In this document: positions 36,005-49,602 of the stretch, in pieces
Layout: the number at the start of each line of letters is the position of its first letter
Numbering within the stretch: the first letter of the stretch is position 1
DNA from: Chromobotia macracanthus
Taxonomy: Eukaryota; Chordata; Actinopteri; Cypriniformes; Botiidae
Length of the DNA: 64,000 nt
Reading direction: 5' to 3'
Assembly: GCA_036877525.1 (NCBI GenBank)
Contig: JAZGTH010000059.1
Location: 9,114,501-9,178,500, forward strand
The notes under the pieces: generated by a model
Database searches by the model: none
Told to the model about the DNA's origin: nothing
The model's input: only the letters and a program-made list of their open reading frames with translations
Position numbers and translations under genes: made by a program

Positions 36005-37460
36005 GTGAGATCTCCCCAGCATTAGATTTGGACAGCATTAGTGTGTTGTTGAAAGCTGAACTTGTTCTCTGTTTATGTTTAGCTGGGAGGGAACGCATGT
36101 CTCTTCCTCTAATTACGCAGCACCAGCAGGTTCTCAATGAGCCATGAAGACTATTGTTTGAGGAGTGGTTCTCCTGTTAGAGGAACCCTCTTCACCTTAA
36201 GACAAGAAGAGTGAAAGACAAAAAAAACAACAGTTACTGCAGGCCAAATAGAGAGTGAAAGTGAATATGAAACGGTGTTCTCAACAACACTGTGTATATA
36301 AAACACTATATTTTGGTCACATGACCAATGCTGGGGAAACTACATTAAAACCACAGCTGCTGAAGATACCAGTTAGTCATTTAAAGTAGTTAGACCACAG
36401 TCAAGCTACCCTTTCCATAACGTTTTTAGATGTGAAGCAAGTTGCTAACAAAAAGTAACTATACTGAAGCTATTTAAGGTGGCAATACCTTTTAAAATCT
36501 ATAAACCAAATATAACAAAATCAAGTGATTAAACTTACTTTCGACAACAATTATTATTACAACTGGTTTGCATAATCCACCTGAATACACAGATTTACTG
36601 AAGTGAATCACACTTCCCATTACTATATAAATGCTGCATTTTCTTTCACCTTGCAACTGAGCTCAGTGGATCATATTTTTGCTCAAGCAGCATCTGAGAT
36701 GCAAGAGGTTTTAGCAAAATCCACCATCACTATTTAATCTCACTGCTGTCCTGTGCAGAGAACCTGTGCAGAAACTGGAGAGAAATCTGAGATGTTAAAG
36801 AGATTTTCATTTGTGATCTCATTTTCTTTCCTGAAGGTCAGCATTTACATGTTTCCATTCGCTCTTTACCGTGCATCGAGCTTCAATTCTTTAACTTTTA
36901 ATTCTGCTCTGTCAGCCTGCTTTTAAATTCTTTACTCCTCTCCTGCCTCTGAATCGCTAATGGTGAAATGACAGAACTTGTCTGGGATCAGAGAGTGCGC
37001 CATATTTCAGCAGGGGATAATATCTGCCTCCTGTGAACATTCTGAAACGTGGTGTTAATGACATATGAGCCTATTTTTTCTACCCAATTTGTTCAGGATG
37101 AGCTCTGCTCCACCTAAAGGGAGGAAAGTTGAACAATGCTTCCGTAGTTTGTTGTGTTTGGCCATGATGATGAGACAATGCTGGGCTGTAAAGATTTCAA
37201 CAGTCTAAACACACTGTTCTGGGTTGAGAGGATGAGATAGCTCTGGATGAACCAATTGGCATGAAACAGTAAATAAGGTCAACACAGATTTACAACATGG
37301 ACTTAAAATAGACTTTAAATAAGCTAATGTATTCATTACCTTGGCTTAAAACTGCCAGCTAGTTTTCTTTACCACATGAAATGTATATCAAATTTTGTTG
37401 CATTATATTAAATAGTGGATGGTTTACCGTATACTGTCAAGCTCTAAAAAAGGACAAAAT
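36005..37460. other. Non-coding stretch; reversed copy of the 15240 unit at 36728-36835
   Basis: The segment 36728-36835 read on the minus strand shows ATGAGATCACAAATG, AATCTCTTTAACATCTCAG and GGACAGCAGTGAGATTAAAT. These match the ordered blocks seen at 15240 and 51250. The rest is unassigned. Confidence 0.4.
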
Positions 37461-37740
37461 CCTAGCTAACAGTTTTAGGTTATAAGAATGTTTCCCTAAT
37501 GATTCCATTAGGTTACAAAAAACTTATTGAAAGTTCTAGAAACGTTCAAAATGTCCAGTTTTTTTGTTGTATTAACATTATTTCTTGGTTATAAGAATGT
37601 TAAACAAACATGCTTTAATTCTGTAATGTTTTTATTCTGTAACATCCCACTACATACTTATATGTAAATACTCATACTTAAAAATATAGTTTCTGATATT
37701 TATGACATTAAAAAAAGTTATTAGCAGTTTATATATGTTG
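37461..37740 (+). mobile_element. TIR element, 3' part degraded
   Basis: The left end is CCTAGCTAACAGTTTTAGG, then forward blocks to ACATTATTTCTTGGTTAT. The rest is progressively diverged and the right terminus is absent. Confidence 0.8.
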
Positions 37741-40544
37741 CAAGTCTTTTAAGCCAAATGATACCTTAAAAAACTTCCCTCTGTCGTAACTGTCCACAGT
37801 TGTGGATGGGCTGGTCTAATACATCTGAAGCTCTGTAAAGAAACTGAATCAGTAAAACCAGTACAGATGAAAATCTGTCTCCATAACCACAGGCCACTCA
37901 GATGGATTAGAAGTATAAGGAGATTTCAGGGAAGTTTGTGGATGTTGGCCAAAGACGGAGGGAAAAATAATCAAACTGTGTGACGATGCCTAAAACTGGA
38001 TTAATTTCTTGTTTTATCAGCCTTACACGGAACCATATTTTTAGAAAGCAAATAAAGACTGAACGTCCTAAAACAGCCAACAATAGACTTATGTATGTCA
38101 TAATTTTAAACATTCATCTATTTTCTGTTTAAAACACTGTGTGTGATATGCCAAGTGTTAAGGAGAAAATGTTAAAATACAATATCACTTCTGAATGTTT
38201 GTTTTACTAGTGTTTTTTTTGCAACACTTTTCTTCCTCACATGTATGGTAAACCCGTATTTGTTTTGAATTGTTATTTCTATCCTAGTTTGCCTCAAAGT
38301 ATTTTATGCATAGCTCATATGCAAGTTTATAAAACATTATCCAACAACATCAAACAAAGTTTGAGTGTTAAACTGATGGCACCACACAAAAGATCGAATA
38401 AACTAACAAACCGATGAAGCGCTCATGTTGAGCACAGCCATGACAGAGAGAGCGTCAGGGGACAGAGGAAAATAAGAACGAATTCAACAGTTTTCTGCCT
38501 AAAAATCTGCCCAGGGATAGTCTGGGACTAAGAATCTTGTTTAAATAAATTGATATGTTTTACATTTAAAGATCTGACACAAACTGGACTGAAAAATGAT
38601 ATTTTTCAGCAACCTGACCCATGTAACTACAGTAATTGCTGGATTAAATCGTGCAATTTTAATGGTTAATTTTAACAGTTCATTGCTACTTTTTGGTATG
38701 AATTATATGCAGGTTTTTATCTGACATTTCTTTCACTCTTTCCAACATCTTGAATGGATTTGTAAGTGGGGAAAACACAACCTACTGAGTGTCACTTTTT
38801 CATAACCAGTTGAAATTTCACGTCAGAGGACGGGCTGTTTTTCTAGATTAAACTGAACAAGAACATCTGATAAGAAGAATTTTTACACCAAGCCAAAGAG
38901 ATGTGAAGAGATGGATTTTTGATCTGATAGCTTCCTTTCAGATGTCACATTGAAACATTCCAGGCATTTTGTTGCCAGCAGACTAGAAACTCTGAACTGG
39001 AAATAATCCAAAGACATTTTCTTCTTAGAAAGTTCTGGTTGAGGATTTGCTACTGTGAGCTTTATCAGAACAGACAGCTCACATATCCAAGGATCTACTG
39101 ACCTCCAGATCTTTCAGCAGACACCACAGATCAGAAGGAAAGCAGCAGTTTCAGAGGGACTGTCTGGCAGTTGCTAGAAAAACCTTTTCAGTCAACACAA
39201 AACACTGCAGAGACCTCATGAGTCAAAAGGAGGAGAAAATGTACATATACTCTTGTTGTCTTTTTTCCTCCACCCTATGAAACTGTTCATAACCTGTTAT
39301 ACTTCTGTAATCTTAGAAACAACATATTTCTAAGCAGAACACAATATTAAATGAGCAATAAGCTTTGGGCTTATTTTAATATGGCTTAATTTAATATCTG
39401 GAATGAATTTGATTGTGATTAAGGGACGTTACATACCAGAATGGATCAAGAAGGAGAGGGGCTGAAAAATAAGAGGGATTGTGAAGACAAAAATAAGTCA
39501 TTTCATAGGTGGAGCACGTTGTTACAGGATTACCAAAACAAACTGTTTTAACCTGAATAACATGCATGGATGAATCATGAATAATAAGACAGAGCAAGTG
39601 CATTAAGAAAGTAAACAGGCTTAATTCTGACTTAAGTCTACTCCTAGTCTTACCAAAAGGATTAAGCTCTTGTGGAAAGATGTATGCTTGTGACAACTGA
39701 TCAACACTTCACTGAGCTCCACGCGTAACATTATACGTTCATATTTATCATGGTTGGAAGTTTCCATCCCACCTTCATGACCTCATTTTGATTTTGACTG
39801 AGTCATTCAGTTTGTACAATAGTCAAGGGTAAGCTTTAATGTTAACCTATGTTGACTTAACTTTGTAACTCTGACCTTAATCAGAATTTATTAGCAGGCA
39901 GCTAGCTGGCGTTCCATTAAGCCTGCTGAGATGTGTTTTAGTGCTAAGAATAAACGGCGAACGCTTGTCTTATTCTATAAATTTCTACCTGAATCAGAAA
40001 CAGTGAAACTCTTTGAAATAACATTGGCAGTTTCAGTCTAACACAGGGAAGCTGTAGTCATGGGACAAAAATAGACTAGCAAGAGATGTTGTTTTCTGAA
40101 GGCCTGTATTTATTTGGACATGGTCCTGACCGTGGCCATGACGACTCTTATTGTATACGGGTCACCAAAAATGTGGGTTTCGCTTTTGTCTTTGTATCCT
40201 GATTTCTGCGTCATTAACTGTGAGATATCCTTGCGGGTAGGGTTTTAATTCATCAAGTATTTGCTGTGGTCAGTAAAGCTTGCCTTGAAGTTGCCTAAAA
40301 TAGCACACGTGTTTCTGTTTGGTGAATAAAAACAGGTTCCTCTTCACCTTCTGACACTGCATGTGACGCTACTTCAGATCCCTCAACAAATAAGTGCAAC
40401 AGGATATGATGTCATGCTCTCAGTCTTCTGTTTTTAAACAGAAAATGCATTTTAAAGCCGCAACCTGTTAACTTTTTGGGTTAAAAAAACAAAAATCAGT
40501 TAGTGACCAAGTACATGATAGATGACTTTTAGATGACTTTTTTA
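37741..40544. other. Non-coding stretch, nothing assigned
   Basis: About 2.8 kb of AT-rich sequence with no repeat family, splice-supported exon or regulatory block that stands out. Minus ORFs at 37907-38113 and 39391-39696 look like chance. Confidence 0.4.
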
Positions 40545-40599
40545 ATTAACTTTTAAAGAATGTTAGCCAACGTTCTGAGAATGTTTTCTGTTAGCTGGG
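40545..40599 (+). mobile_element. TIR element, 55-bp right-end fragment
   Basis: AACTTTTAAAGAATGTTAGC, CAACGTTCTGAGAATG, and the intact right terminus CTGTTAGCTGGG. Confidence 0.8.
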
Positions 40600-41447
40600 A
40601 AGTTCGTAGGATAGCAGTTATTCAGTAAATACAACCAACAATATAACAGCAAACGCATAATGGAAAGAATGCAGGTCTATCATGTACAGTTTTGGCCAAT
40701 TTACATGACAAATTGGTTTTCATTCATGGAACTTTATGAAACGTTACTGCGAGAGCAAACAGCAAAGTGCAGCAGGGAACATCTTACGACATTCAATACT
40801 GTGTGACAACTTAAAGCAAATAAACAGTGTGACTCAGCTGGCTGAACACAAGGAAAAACGCCGCTGATTGACGGAAAGTTCAGTCAGACAGCACAGATGT
40901 AAATGCATGTACTTAGTTATCTGTTTGGGTTACAGAGTCAATGCAAAGTACATTAAGACACCCCACTCATTTACTTTCTACACATTCAAGTGCAAGAAAC
41001 ACAGAAATCAGCCCACCCACACAAACAAACACGTCTCACATTATCCTGTCAGGTATCCAATTTCATTATTCTCCGTGGAAAACTAGCAGAAATAATACTT
41101 GAAATGTTTAATTTGAGCTTTGTCTAAAATATTTTAAAATGTTTCATTAACCTAAAGGTCTAAGCTTATAAAACAGACAATCAAATACATTAGATAGAGC
41201 GTTGCTAGGGTGCTAAGGTATTGGTTGATAAGTTGTTCAGAGCAGCCTGAAGGTAAACACTGAATTTGCTTAACACTAAAAAAAGTTACAGAAAACTTCA
41301 GTGGAAAGCTACAATATTTGATCATCCAAAACCTTAAACCTAAACAAATACAGTGGCAATCTGTCAGAACAGGCTCAAGTGCATACTGAGTTTGGTGGGT
41401 GAAGCTTGAAAAAATTATATATAACCATAAAAAAGCTTTACTAACAG

Positions 41448-41539
41448 CTACTACTTACTGCAAGAACATTTCTGATAACTTTGGGAGAACTTTGAGAGAA
41501 CTCTAGCCAACATTCTGAGAACGTCCTCTGCTAGCTGGG
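41448..41539 (+). mobile_element. TIR element, 92-bp right-end fragment
   Basis: From the ACTACTTACTGCAAGAAC region through TAACTTTGGGAGAACTTTG and GCCAACATTCTGAGAACG to CTGCTAGCTGGG at 41537-41539. Confidence 0.8.
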
Positions 41540-42412
41540 AGATTGTACAATGGCAGAACACTGACTTTGTTAAGACAATGCAATGAAACAGAGTGACAAG
41601 ACCCATTTGCCACCTGAATTGTTTAAACGTTTTCCCCGGATGCAGACACAGCTGTTATAATGGCATCTGAATGTGAACAGGTGGGTATGCAAGAATGCTC
41701 GGAACACCAAGAACTTTCCGAAGGGCTAAACGGTTGCTAACACACATCATATTCGTATCATGTTCTACAGTCTTTAACAGGCATTCAGAAGGAATCTGCA
41801 TCCTTCATTACTTCATTGTTCAATTGTCACTCGTTCAAGAGACACAGGCCTGTTCATTTTTAATAATATAATAATATCCTGTGCAGAAATGACGGTTCAA
41901 GCTGACAATTTCTCACAGCGAGCTTTGATTGCTAGCTAGCCATAAAAATGTGCAAGAATATGAGGAATTCCAGTCACAGGAGATGAGCATGTCTCCATCA
42001 GCGAGGAACTTTCCTGGGGCGATGATTTATAGGAAATTAGTGTTGCCAAACATAATATCTAAATAAATATAATAAAATCTAAATAAAATATAATATATAA
42101 AGAAAAAAGAAGCCCTGTCAAAAACAACGGCTGATCTTCACCTCAAATGCTAACTATCAGTGATCAGTAGAGATTAGTACTGTGGTGTAATAATGACTCT
42201 AATGTTAATTTGGCAAATAAATGTACAGCTGTTGAAGACAGAGACTGAAATCACATAACATGACGTAACTTGAGGGATTAAACTGAATAATCATACAACT
42301 GTGCAACTGTATCATTGCTTAACCTTGTCAAGCCATTAACCCACAACCTGTCCAAAACCCAAGTCCTGATGATATAAAACCTCTTTAAAAAAGATGAAAC
42401 AGCTATAAAATA
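41540..42412. other. Non-coding stretch, nothing assigned
   Basis: AT-rich, with a TAATATAATATAAAG-type low-complexity run at about 42060-42105. Confidence 0.4.
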
Positions 42413-42786
42413 TTAAAGGAACAGTTAAAGTAATAAAAGCAAAGGAAAAATCATAATTTACTAACCCTTATGTCACTCTAACCACAATTTACTTTTTTCA
42501 GCTTCTGTTTTCCCCACAATGAGTGGAGGGTGATTTTCTACATGCTCCCAAGATCCAAAAAGGAGAAAAAAGAATCATGAAAATATATCATATGAGCTGT
42601 GTGTTATATTCTGTGTTCTTAAGCCATACGATAGCTTTGTGTACTTTTTTAGTGATTTCTGAAGTCAATATACATCACCCTCCATTCTCATTGTACGGAA
42701 AAATTAACTCTGCTTACTGTATCATTTTACGTCTCATGAAAGAAACAAAGTAACACAGGGTCGGGATGACGTGAGGGGGAGTGACT
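42413..42786 (+). mobile_element. Palindromic TTAAAGGnnnAGTT family element
   Basis: The left end TTAAAGGAACAGTTAAAG is followed by AATCATAATTTACTAACCCT and TATGTCACTCTAA. The right arm carries the inverse theme (GGGATGACGTGAGGGGGAGT). This matches the fish non-autonomous element whose ends read TTAAAGGGATAGTTCACCC. The 76-codon ORF inside is not meaningful. Confidence 0.6.
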
Positions 42787-44190
42787 ATTGCTAAACTATT
42801 GTTAAACTGGTGACTTTATATCTTTAAATCTAGTGTGATTTTCACCTGTTGCTGCCAACGGTCTCTTAAAACCTGGAGCGGGAAATCTTGGACGTCAATA
42901 TGCTTTTTATGCTAGTCTAGTTAGGATATATGTTCCTGTTTCAAAATGGAGAGAGAAGGAAGAGAGAGGAACACTGAAAGTAAAAACAGAGCAGGTGTTT
43001 TTATTAGCTACACTGACTCCAAGGAGATCAGGGTGGGGATTGGCCACTGGAAACAACTCCCGAAACCTGGCAAGCCTACATCAGAAACCCGGGGGATTAT
43101 TCTTTCGAAAGGAACCTCAGCGTGAGGCTGCAGACTCAGTAAAGGTGCACTATCATGTTGTGCTATTCCCCCTGCAGGCTTTGACAGCAGAGTGCTGTAA
43201 ATCTGATGAAGGCAAGAAGAGTATCGGTTGACTTTTCAGGCCGGGTGGAAAACTAAATAGATGAGACACTGATTGCTCCGCTTGCCTGTCATCCATCTTG
43301 GCCTGACACAACCCAGATCTCTGCCTTAACCAGACTCAGATGAACAATGGAGCACCTGCCCGATACATTCTCAACACCCACTCCTGCACATGGCAACCAT
43401 AAGCTGACGAAGTGTGTCCACTTGGAGGCACAGTACGGAAAACCTGTCAAAACACTAATTGATCAGCAGTCCCAGATGTAGTTTGCAGCCCCAGATGTAG
43501 ATTAGATAGTGACTGTGCCGGATTTGAGAGGAAAATCCGCTCTCTGAGTTCTGTTCTGTATGGATTTAAACAGTAACAAAGCTGAATGTGCAACACTTAC
43601 AATCAAAAGAATCAAAATATTTATTAAAAAACATACTGGAAGTGTGGCCACCACCACGGACAAGTAATACTCAAATAATAAGTCAAATGTGCGATTTGAA
43701 AACACTAAAAAATTTAAAATGTACAGGCTTTGTGGTCCGAATTTCACTCAAAAATAACGAGTGTTAATAATGTAGATATATCAGACATAACTCAGGAAAC
43801 ACAGCAGAATTTGGTTAAGTACTCAATGGGGCATATATTTAAACTCATTCAGAAAACTCAAATCATTATATACACAGATTATGACTTTTATAAATTTATA
43901 AACTTTATGACTTTTATAAAGTGTCATTCCCAACCCTCCCAAAAGACTACACAGAACTCATTTGCCAAGACCTAAAACACAAGGTAAGGAGCAACACATT
44001 CAGGGCATATATCTCCTTCCAAGAATTAAAAGATCCTTAAGCTTTTACTGCAATGGCAAGGAGGTCTCTGGCCAGAAGGCACAGTAATTCATATTTGCAG
44101 CACATATTTCAAAACCTACTGAAATGGTTTTCAATGTGTGTATTGGTTTAAAGCACTTCTCTGGCCTGTACCACCTCTCGTGAGTCTGAA
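42787..44190. other. Non-coding stretch, nothing firmly assigned
   Basis: A moderately GC-rich unique block lies at 43005-43215 (plus ORF 42995-43231). A local near-duplication, ATGACTTTTATAAA, occurs twice at about 43881-43920. Confidence 0.35.
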
Positions 44191-45085
44191 CGTTTTCCGA
44201 GACTTTGGCTCCAGGGCTCTGGAATCACGCACGAGGTGAAAATCCTTGATGTGTCACAGAGAAGTCACTTTAGGCAACTTTTAGATAAAGGTGTTCAAGC
44301 CGGTTCTTATTTTGATGATTGCCGTGGCAACCCAAATCGAGCTAATGCTTCAGGGAAGGCTGTCTGTCTATCAGCTCTGACTACCTCATGTATTGGTAGC
44401 GATTCAGATAATTTTCTGATAAGAAAACACCGCTTATCAAAGCTCTTTAAGACTCAGAAACTAGCTGGCTTTTGTTATTACATATATTTGTTATCATCAC
44501 AAACTATTGAAACAGACTGACAATCCCTCCAGCAATGGCTGTTGAAAAGGCCATTGTCTAAAATGCGAGAAAAAAATAGAAAAAGAGATGCAGAAAACCC
44601 TGAACAAACTGAGAGACAAAGAGAAAAAATGGGTTTTCCTGCATGTAAAGTGAATTAAACTGAACGCATCAGGCAAAGCACTAGCAGAGCATTATCACAC
44701 ATACAGACTGGATGATGTGCTGTAGAGAATTACTCCATTAGTTTCATATCTCACCATGGTATAAATCTGCCAAACCTTTCCTGTTCTTTCCATAAACTAT
44801 TCAGGTTATAAATGTGCTTTTGGCCCCGTGGGAAATGTACCCCACCTTAAGAAAACGTTCATTCCTGTTGTGGTCGCTGGCTCGTTTAACATTTTAATTT
44901 CTCAATTTATCACTGCAGTTTTAAACTTTGCCTTGATTTTTTGTTCCCCTTACGCATTTCATGTTCTCACAATGCGAGTTGACGTGCCCGCCACATATTC
45001 CCACCCCTGTGCAGTTCTGTCACAGCGGTTTGCGTATGTGACCCTGCGCTGCTTCAGCACAAAATGGTATTTTCTCCCTCTTTTT
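44191..45085. other. Two unique blocks, candidate conserved elements
   Basis: 44191-44480 (GATTGCCGTGGCAACCC, TTTCTGATAAGAAAACACCG) and 44850-45080 (GGTCGCTGGCTCGTTTAAC, GTGACCCTGCGCTGCTTC) are repeat-free. They are richer in CpG and mixed composition than the flanks, and each spans a plus-strand ORF of 90-94 codons. Neither ORF has a recognisable domain. Function is unknown. Confidence 0.25.
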
Positions 45086-45271
45086 TCTCCTCCTATGTAA
45101 ACAAAAAATGACTGATAACCTACTGAGTGTAATTCTCTGTTGAAGTCTCTAAAACTGACTTCAGAACATTCACTGAAACTTTACCCTCTAACCTCACCTC
45201 ACAGGTATACATCTACATTCAATAAATGAACGGCATGATAGTTTCCCCTAAAACAAGGGACCAAATAGCTC

Positions 45272-45572
45272 TTAAAAACACTCAACACCCATTCAGTTCC
45301 TCTCTGGTGGAATGAGTTTCCAGCTTCCACCTGATCTGCTGAGACTTAATTTCTAACTTTCCATTGTTTAACATTGTTAATATTGTTAACAAAAAATATC
45401 CCTTCCTCTTATGCTGTTCACCTCTCCCTAACTTCAACTCTCTTCCAAATTGTAAACGGAGCTTTGTAGACTGTGCTTATATTGGCTCTTAAGGCAACAT
45501 GTTAAATGCTCCCTCATTTGTAAGTCGCTTTGGATAAAAGCGTTTTCTAAATGAATTTATGTAAATGTCATT
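45272..45572 (+). mobile_element. L2-type LINE 3' end fragment
   Basis: From 45299 the plus strand reads PLWWNEFPAST, matching the C-terminus encoded by the copy at 1794-2120. A diverged 3' UTR follows, then the conserved tail TTTGTAAGTCGCTTTGGATA, AAAGCGTTTTCTAAATGAA at 45516-45555. The element is 5' truncated, and the internal coding remnant is broken by stops and deletions. Confidence 0.75.
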
Positions 45573-48024
45573 GGGTCTCTTATGTCATGCCAGTGCTGGC
45601 CTTTGAAAGCTCTAACGTACATCACAATGATATCCCTCTACTAGCACGACCGCACACAGGGCAAGAAATGTTTACAAACCCCAGTCTCAAATGCACAGCC
45701 ATACGTCTGTCTCAAATTACCATTTCTTGTCACCAGAAAACGAATGTGCTTGCACAGCTCCATATGATGAAGAGGGAATAACAAACAGCGTCTGCCTGGC
45801 AGGCCCCATGTGAAGAAGTTAAACAGCTGCCATCTCTAAGCCCTGCTGCATCTCTGAGAAACATTGTATGAAACGAGAAACTGTCTGATTGTCACACTGT
45901 GGTTAACCCTGTGGCTGCTTTTATGTTGAACATGACATTATGTAGCTTTATTTAATTGAGGTGTCTGTGTCTTTAAGAATTACTTTCACTAAACGCATAT
46001 TTCACTAAACTGTAACTAAATGACTGAAATTTGTATTGGTCCAGAAATCTCACTGGTCCAAAATGCCAAACTCACAACGTTGCCGGCTTCAGCCTCCAGC
46101 GTGAAATTTAGCCTGACTTTATACTGTTAAACAGATGCTAAGATCAGACAACTGTTTTGACGTGATATTGAAAAGACTACACCACAATATCAATGTAATA
46201 TTTAAAGGGAGCTTCTGTTAATTTCTTAGTCAATGCCAACACAAACACACACAGTTTCTGAACTGGCACAAACATTTAAAAGTGTTTGGAAAAGCTTCCC
46301 ATTCTGAGAACCAAGTGTGTGTATTCAGCATTTATTTTTAATGGACCCAGTCGAAAGCTCAAATCAATGTCTTGGGCAAGTCAGGATCTGTTGCCAGATC
46401 TGTGTCTTATAATCAGCCTACAGAAACACGATAAATACACTGTAGGGAATCCTTCTCTTCATAAAAAGTCAGAAAATCTTCAAATAATCAAAGACTTGGC
46501 TCATTTTGGCTCAATGTAACTGAACAGACAGCAAACATGACGATGCACCAGAGTGTTTTACTTCTTTGACCTGCTTTCAGATAGAGTGCCACTGATTTCA
46601 ATTGTTTGTTCAATCAATACCTCTTCTTGTAGTCTTTCTTCTTCTTTGAAACGCTCACAGTGCAGTGTTTTTTGGCTAGGATATGTTAGTCTAAGCCAGG
46701 CTTTCTTGTGGTTTTCGAACTGGCTATTAAAGCATGCGTGTTTTTTCCCTTCAGTGTTTACGTTCGCTAAACTTGTGGGATATTAAGCCATGTCTTTAAT
46801 ATTTTCTGTTGCTTCCTTGGCCATGCAGTGGATTATTCATCTTCTCCTTGGCAATTTCAGCATTACTTTATTCCTGTTTAGCCTTTTTGACTCTCAGTAA
46901 TGGCTTTTCCAATCCTGTTATTAAATAGTTTTATATCTGTTTGTGCAATAATGTTTTGTTCTGCTTTAGTCACTCAGAAGAACCGTAAAGCTGTGTGCCA
47001 GGAGAGCAGGAAGTGAATGGGCACCATCACTGTCTTCATTCGCTCTTGCTTCACATAACCTGCCAAAGCCAACAGCTCAGCAGCCAGTAAATGTACGTGA
47101 CATGGTACATTTTTTAAAATGACAATCCCTTTGAAGACTGATGAATGATCCATCTTTGATCGCAGATTAGTTTTATATGGAGCGTAGTGTGTGGCCTGGA
47201 AACAACCAGCTCACCTTCTGGAGATGAAATGTACAACATTAGAATGTCCTCCACATTCATGTGCCGACATTAATCTTAAACATGTTCTGCTCTCCCAAAC
47301 ATCAAGAATTTAGGAATGGATGAGCCATCAGCTATTATTCTTATTAATCTGAAGCCAGGCTGAAATTCCCTAAACCCACTTTAAATTTCTTTCCTCAAGC
47401 TTTTGAGAGCTTAGAAACTCAAGCAGTAGTAAAATATTATATGATCCCATGTGGGCTCTGTTCCAAAACCTAGTGGGCTGCCTTCCTGTTTATTGCCTAT
47501 TTAGGCAGCAGATTAATTAATAAAAGAATAATTTATGCATGCAAAAACTGTCAATCAAATCTGAGTGCTTAAATTCACAGCCAGCAATGCACTATTAAAA
47601 TACTCATAAAACATACTTTTCACACACAATAATTTGGTAAAAAAAAGGCCGTTTTTAATGGTTAATAATTATATTTATAATCAATATTTTCCTCACATTT
47701 TCTCACATCTTGGATTTGTGTATCCTCAGACTTTGGCCTAATGTAGTTATCTTAGATGCTGACTACCTTTAGAAACAGCATTCATATCAGGAGTCATCTA
47801 CAATGATACCTTTAAATGCTGCCTGTATAGAGAGTTGAAAGAATTGGTTGATTTACAAAGCTACACTTAACTGCTGGCTGCTGTTTATCTATATTCTTAC
47901 AACACAATGAAAAACATTTTTTGGATGTTCTATCTTGTCAGAATCAGCTGTGGCAGTGTTGGTGTCAGGTTAGTCACCTCACAGCTGTGGGCTCCATTCA
48001 CCACCAGTTCTGTCATGCTTAGCC
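45573..48024. other. Non-coding stretch; one repeat fragment at 47457-47516
   Basis: 47457-47516 (CTGTTCCAAAACCTAGTGGG, CTATTTAGGCAGCAG) is the inverse of the sequence at 56337-56373. No exon is supported across 45.6-48.0 kb. Confidence 0.4.
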
Positions 48025-48400
48025 ATAAATCACCCGAAATGAACATTCTGTCATCATTTACTCCTTCCAAAACCCATATGATTTCATTTTTCCCTCCGTG
48101 TCACACAAAAGGAGGAGATGTTTATAACAGAATCACTGAGAGACATTTTCTTATACACGCTCAGATCCACTCTAAAGGTTCAAAGGAATACATGACTATC
48201 AGCCAATAATTAAATTATAAAATTATACTATATGTTTTGATGCTTGTATTGTCTGTTAACTGTCATTGTATGGGCAGGAGCACCTCAAAGATTCTACTAA
48301 ACTTTCCCCTCTGTTTGACCGTTGAAAAGGACACACAAGCATGGAACGACATGAGGGTGAGTAAATTATGATTTTCATTTTTACGTGCATGATCCCTTTA
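48025..48400 (+). mobile_element. Palindromic TTAAAGGG family element
   Basis: The left arm ATAAATCACCCGAAATGAAC, ATTCTGTCATCATTTACTCC and the right arm GGAACGACATGAGGGTGAGT, AAATTATGATTTTCATTTTT, ATGATCCCTTTA are inversely related. The two ends can pair. It is non-coding. Confidence 0.75.
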
Positions 48401-48464
48401 TGTAAGATGCTGTGCGTTTCACGGCCCAGACGGCACAGGTGAGGTAAACACAGATCAGCGCAGC

Positions 48465-48714
48465 TCCAGCTAACAGTGAAAATTCTCAGAACACTGGCTA
48501 ATGTTCTCTCAAAGTTATCAGAAAATGTTCTTGCAGTAACGTTCAAAGAACCTTTTTAAACATTATATATCACATATCAAAACCGTTATTCTTAAGTTGT
48601 TAATGGAGCATTTTAAAAACATTCCTAGAACTTTCTAAACAACATCTTTAACGTTTTTGTTACTCAACAGAAACACTATGGAAACGTTATTACAACCTAA
48701 TATTGTTAGCTGGG
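48465..48714 (-). mobile_element. TIR element copy with both ends (250 bp)
   Basis: The left end is CCAGCTAACAGTGAAAATTC and the right end TATTGTTAGCTGGG. The middle is shortened: TTAATGGAGCATTTTAAAAA joins directly to CATTCCTAGAACTTTC. It lies 64 bp from the preceding TTAAAGGG-type element. Confidence 0.9.
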
Positions 48715-49602
48715 AAGTCCTGCCAACCCTGAGTTACTGTCAAATCCATGGAAATCAGCAGCCAGAACCCAAAGCCAAGGGCAGAAGTTGGGCCAGCCAG
48801 CAGGTGCAGAGGCTGATTAGCTCTGCAGGCATTAGAGGATTAATACCTGATTGGTGGCTTTCAGAAGGCAGCCCAACTAGCTCCTATATTCTGAACATAG
48901 CTAAAGCCATGAGGGTATGATTCCTGGAATGAAGGGTTCAAGTGAAGCCTGATCTTCCAGTGCCAGGTGCAGGGGAACCCAGAGGTGCTGTGTGCTGGGA
49001 TTTATGAAGAAACCTGAGCATCTGCAGGCACGTCAAGTCAATCCCAGAACGAGGCATGCATGCACTAGCACACCATCACGCACTGACACACCATCTCTCA
49101 GGTCAAACCGCTTCTCTCATCTACCTTTGCTAATCCATGAGAATGTGCGTTTTCTCATTAAGGAATTATTCAGAACATTTGATGGTGCTTATATGCAGTT
49201 CTGTGGTTATGCCTGTTAAAGTGGTCTGTGTAAAGACCAAACTGAAATAGTCAAAGGCATAAGCCACAAGCCACATTTACTAATCATCTTATCTTAATCC
49301 TGTGAAAAATGCTGTATCTGATCCAAAAATCAGACTATAAGAAATCAGATATTCACGAAATCTGAAACTGGTACATACCTACGTGATGGAAGGGAGCGTT
49401 GTTGAAATTCAACTCTTTATAAAATTCTGCTCAAATAAAATATGTTTTGGTTTTGAAATATAATTTGGGACTTACTGAACTGAAAACAAAGGAATCTGAT
49501 CAGCTGAGGTTCAAGATCAGCAGAACTGTTGATATTTCATAGTTTTGGAATTGAAATATATTTTGATTTATTCAAGTCTAAACATCTTTTCTGGCTCCCA
49601 CA
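48715..49602. other. Non-coding stretch, nothing assigned
   Basis: The first part (48720-49210) is fairly GC-rich and spans plus ORFs without splice support. Confidence 0.35.

Noticed and set aside
42523..42753. 76-codon plus-strand ORF
   Set aside because: It lies inside a non-coding palindromic transposable element.
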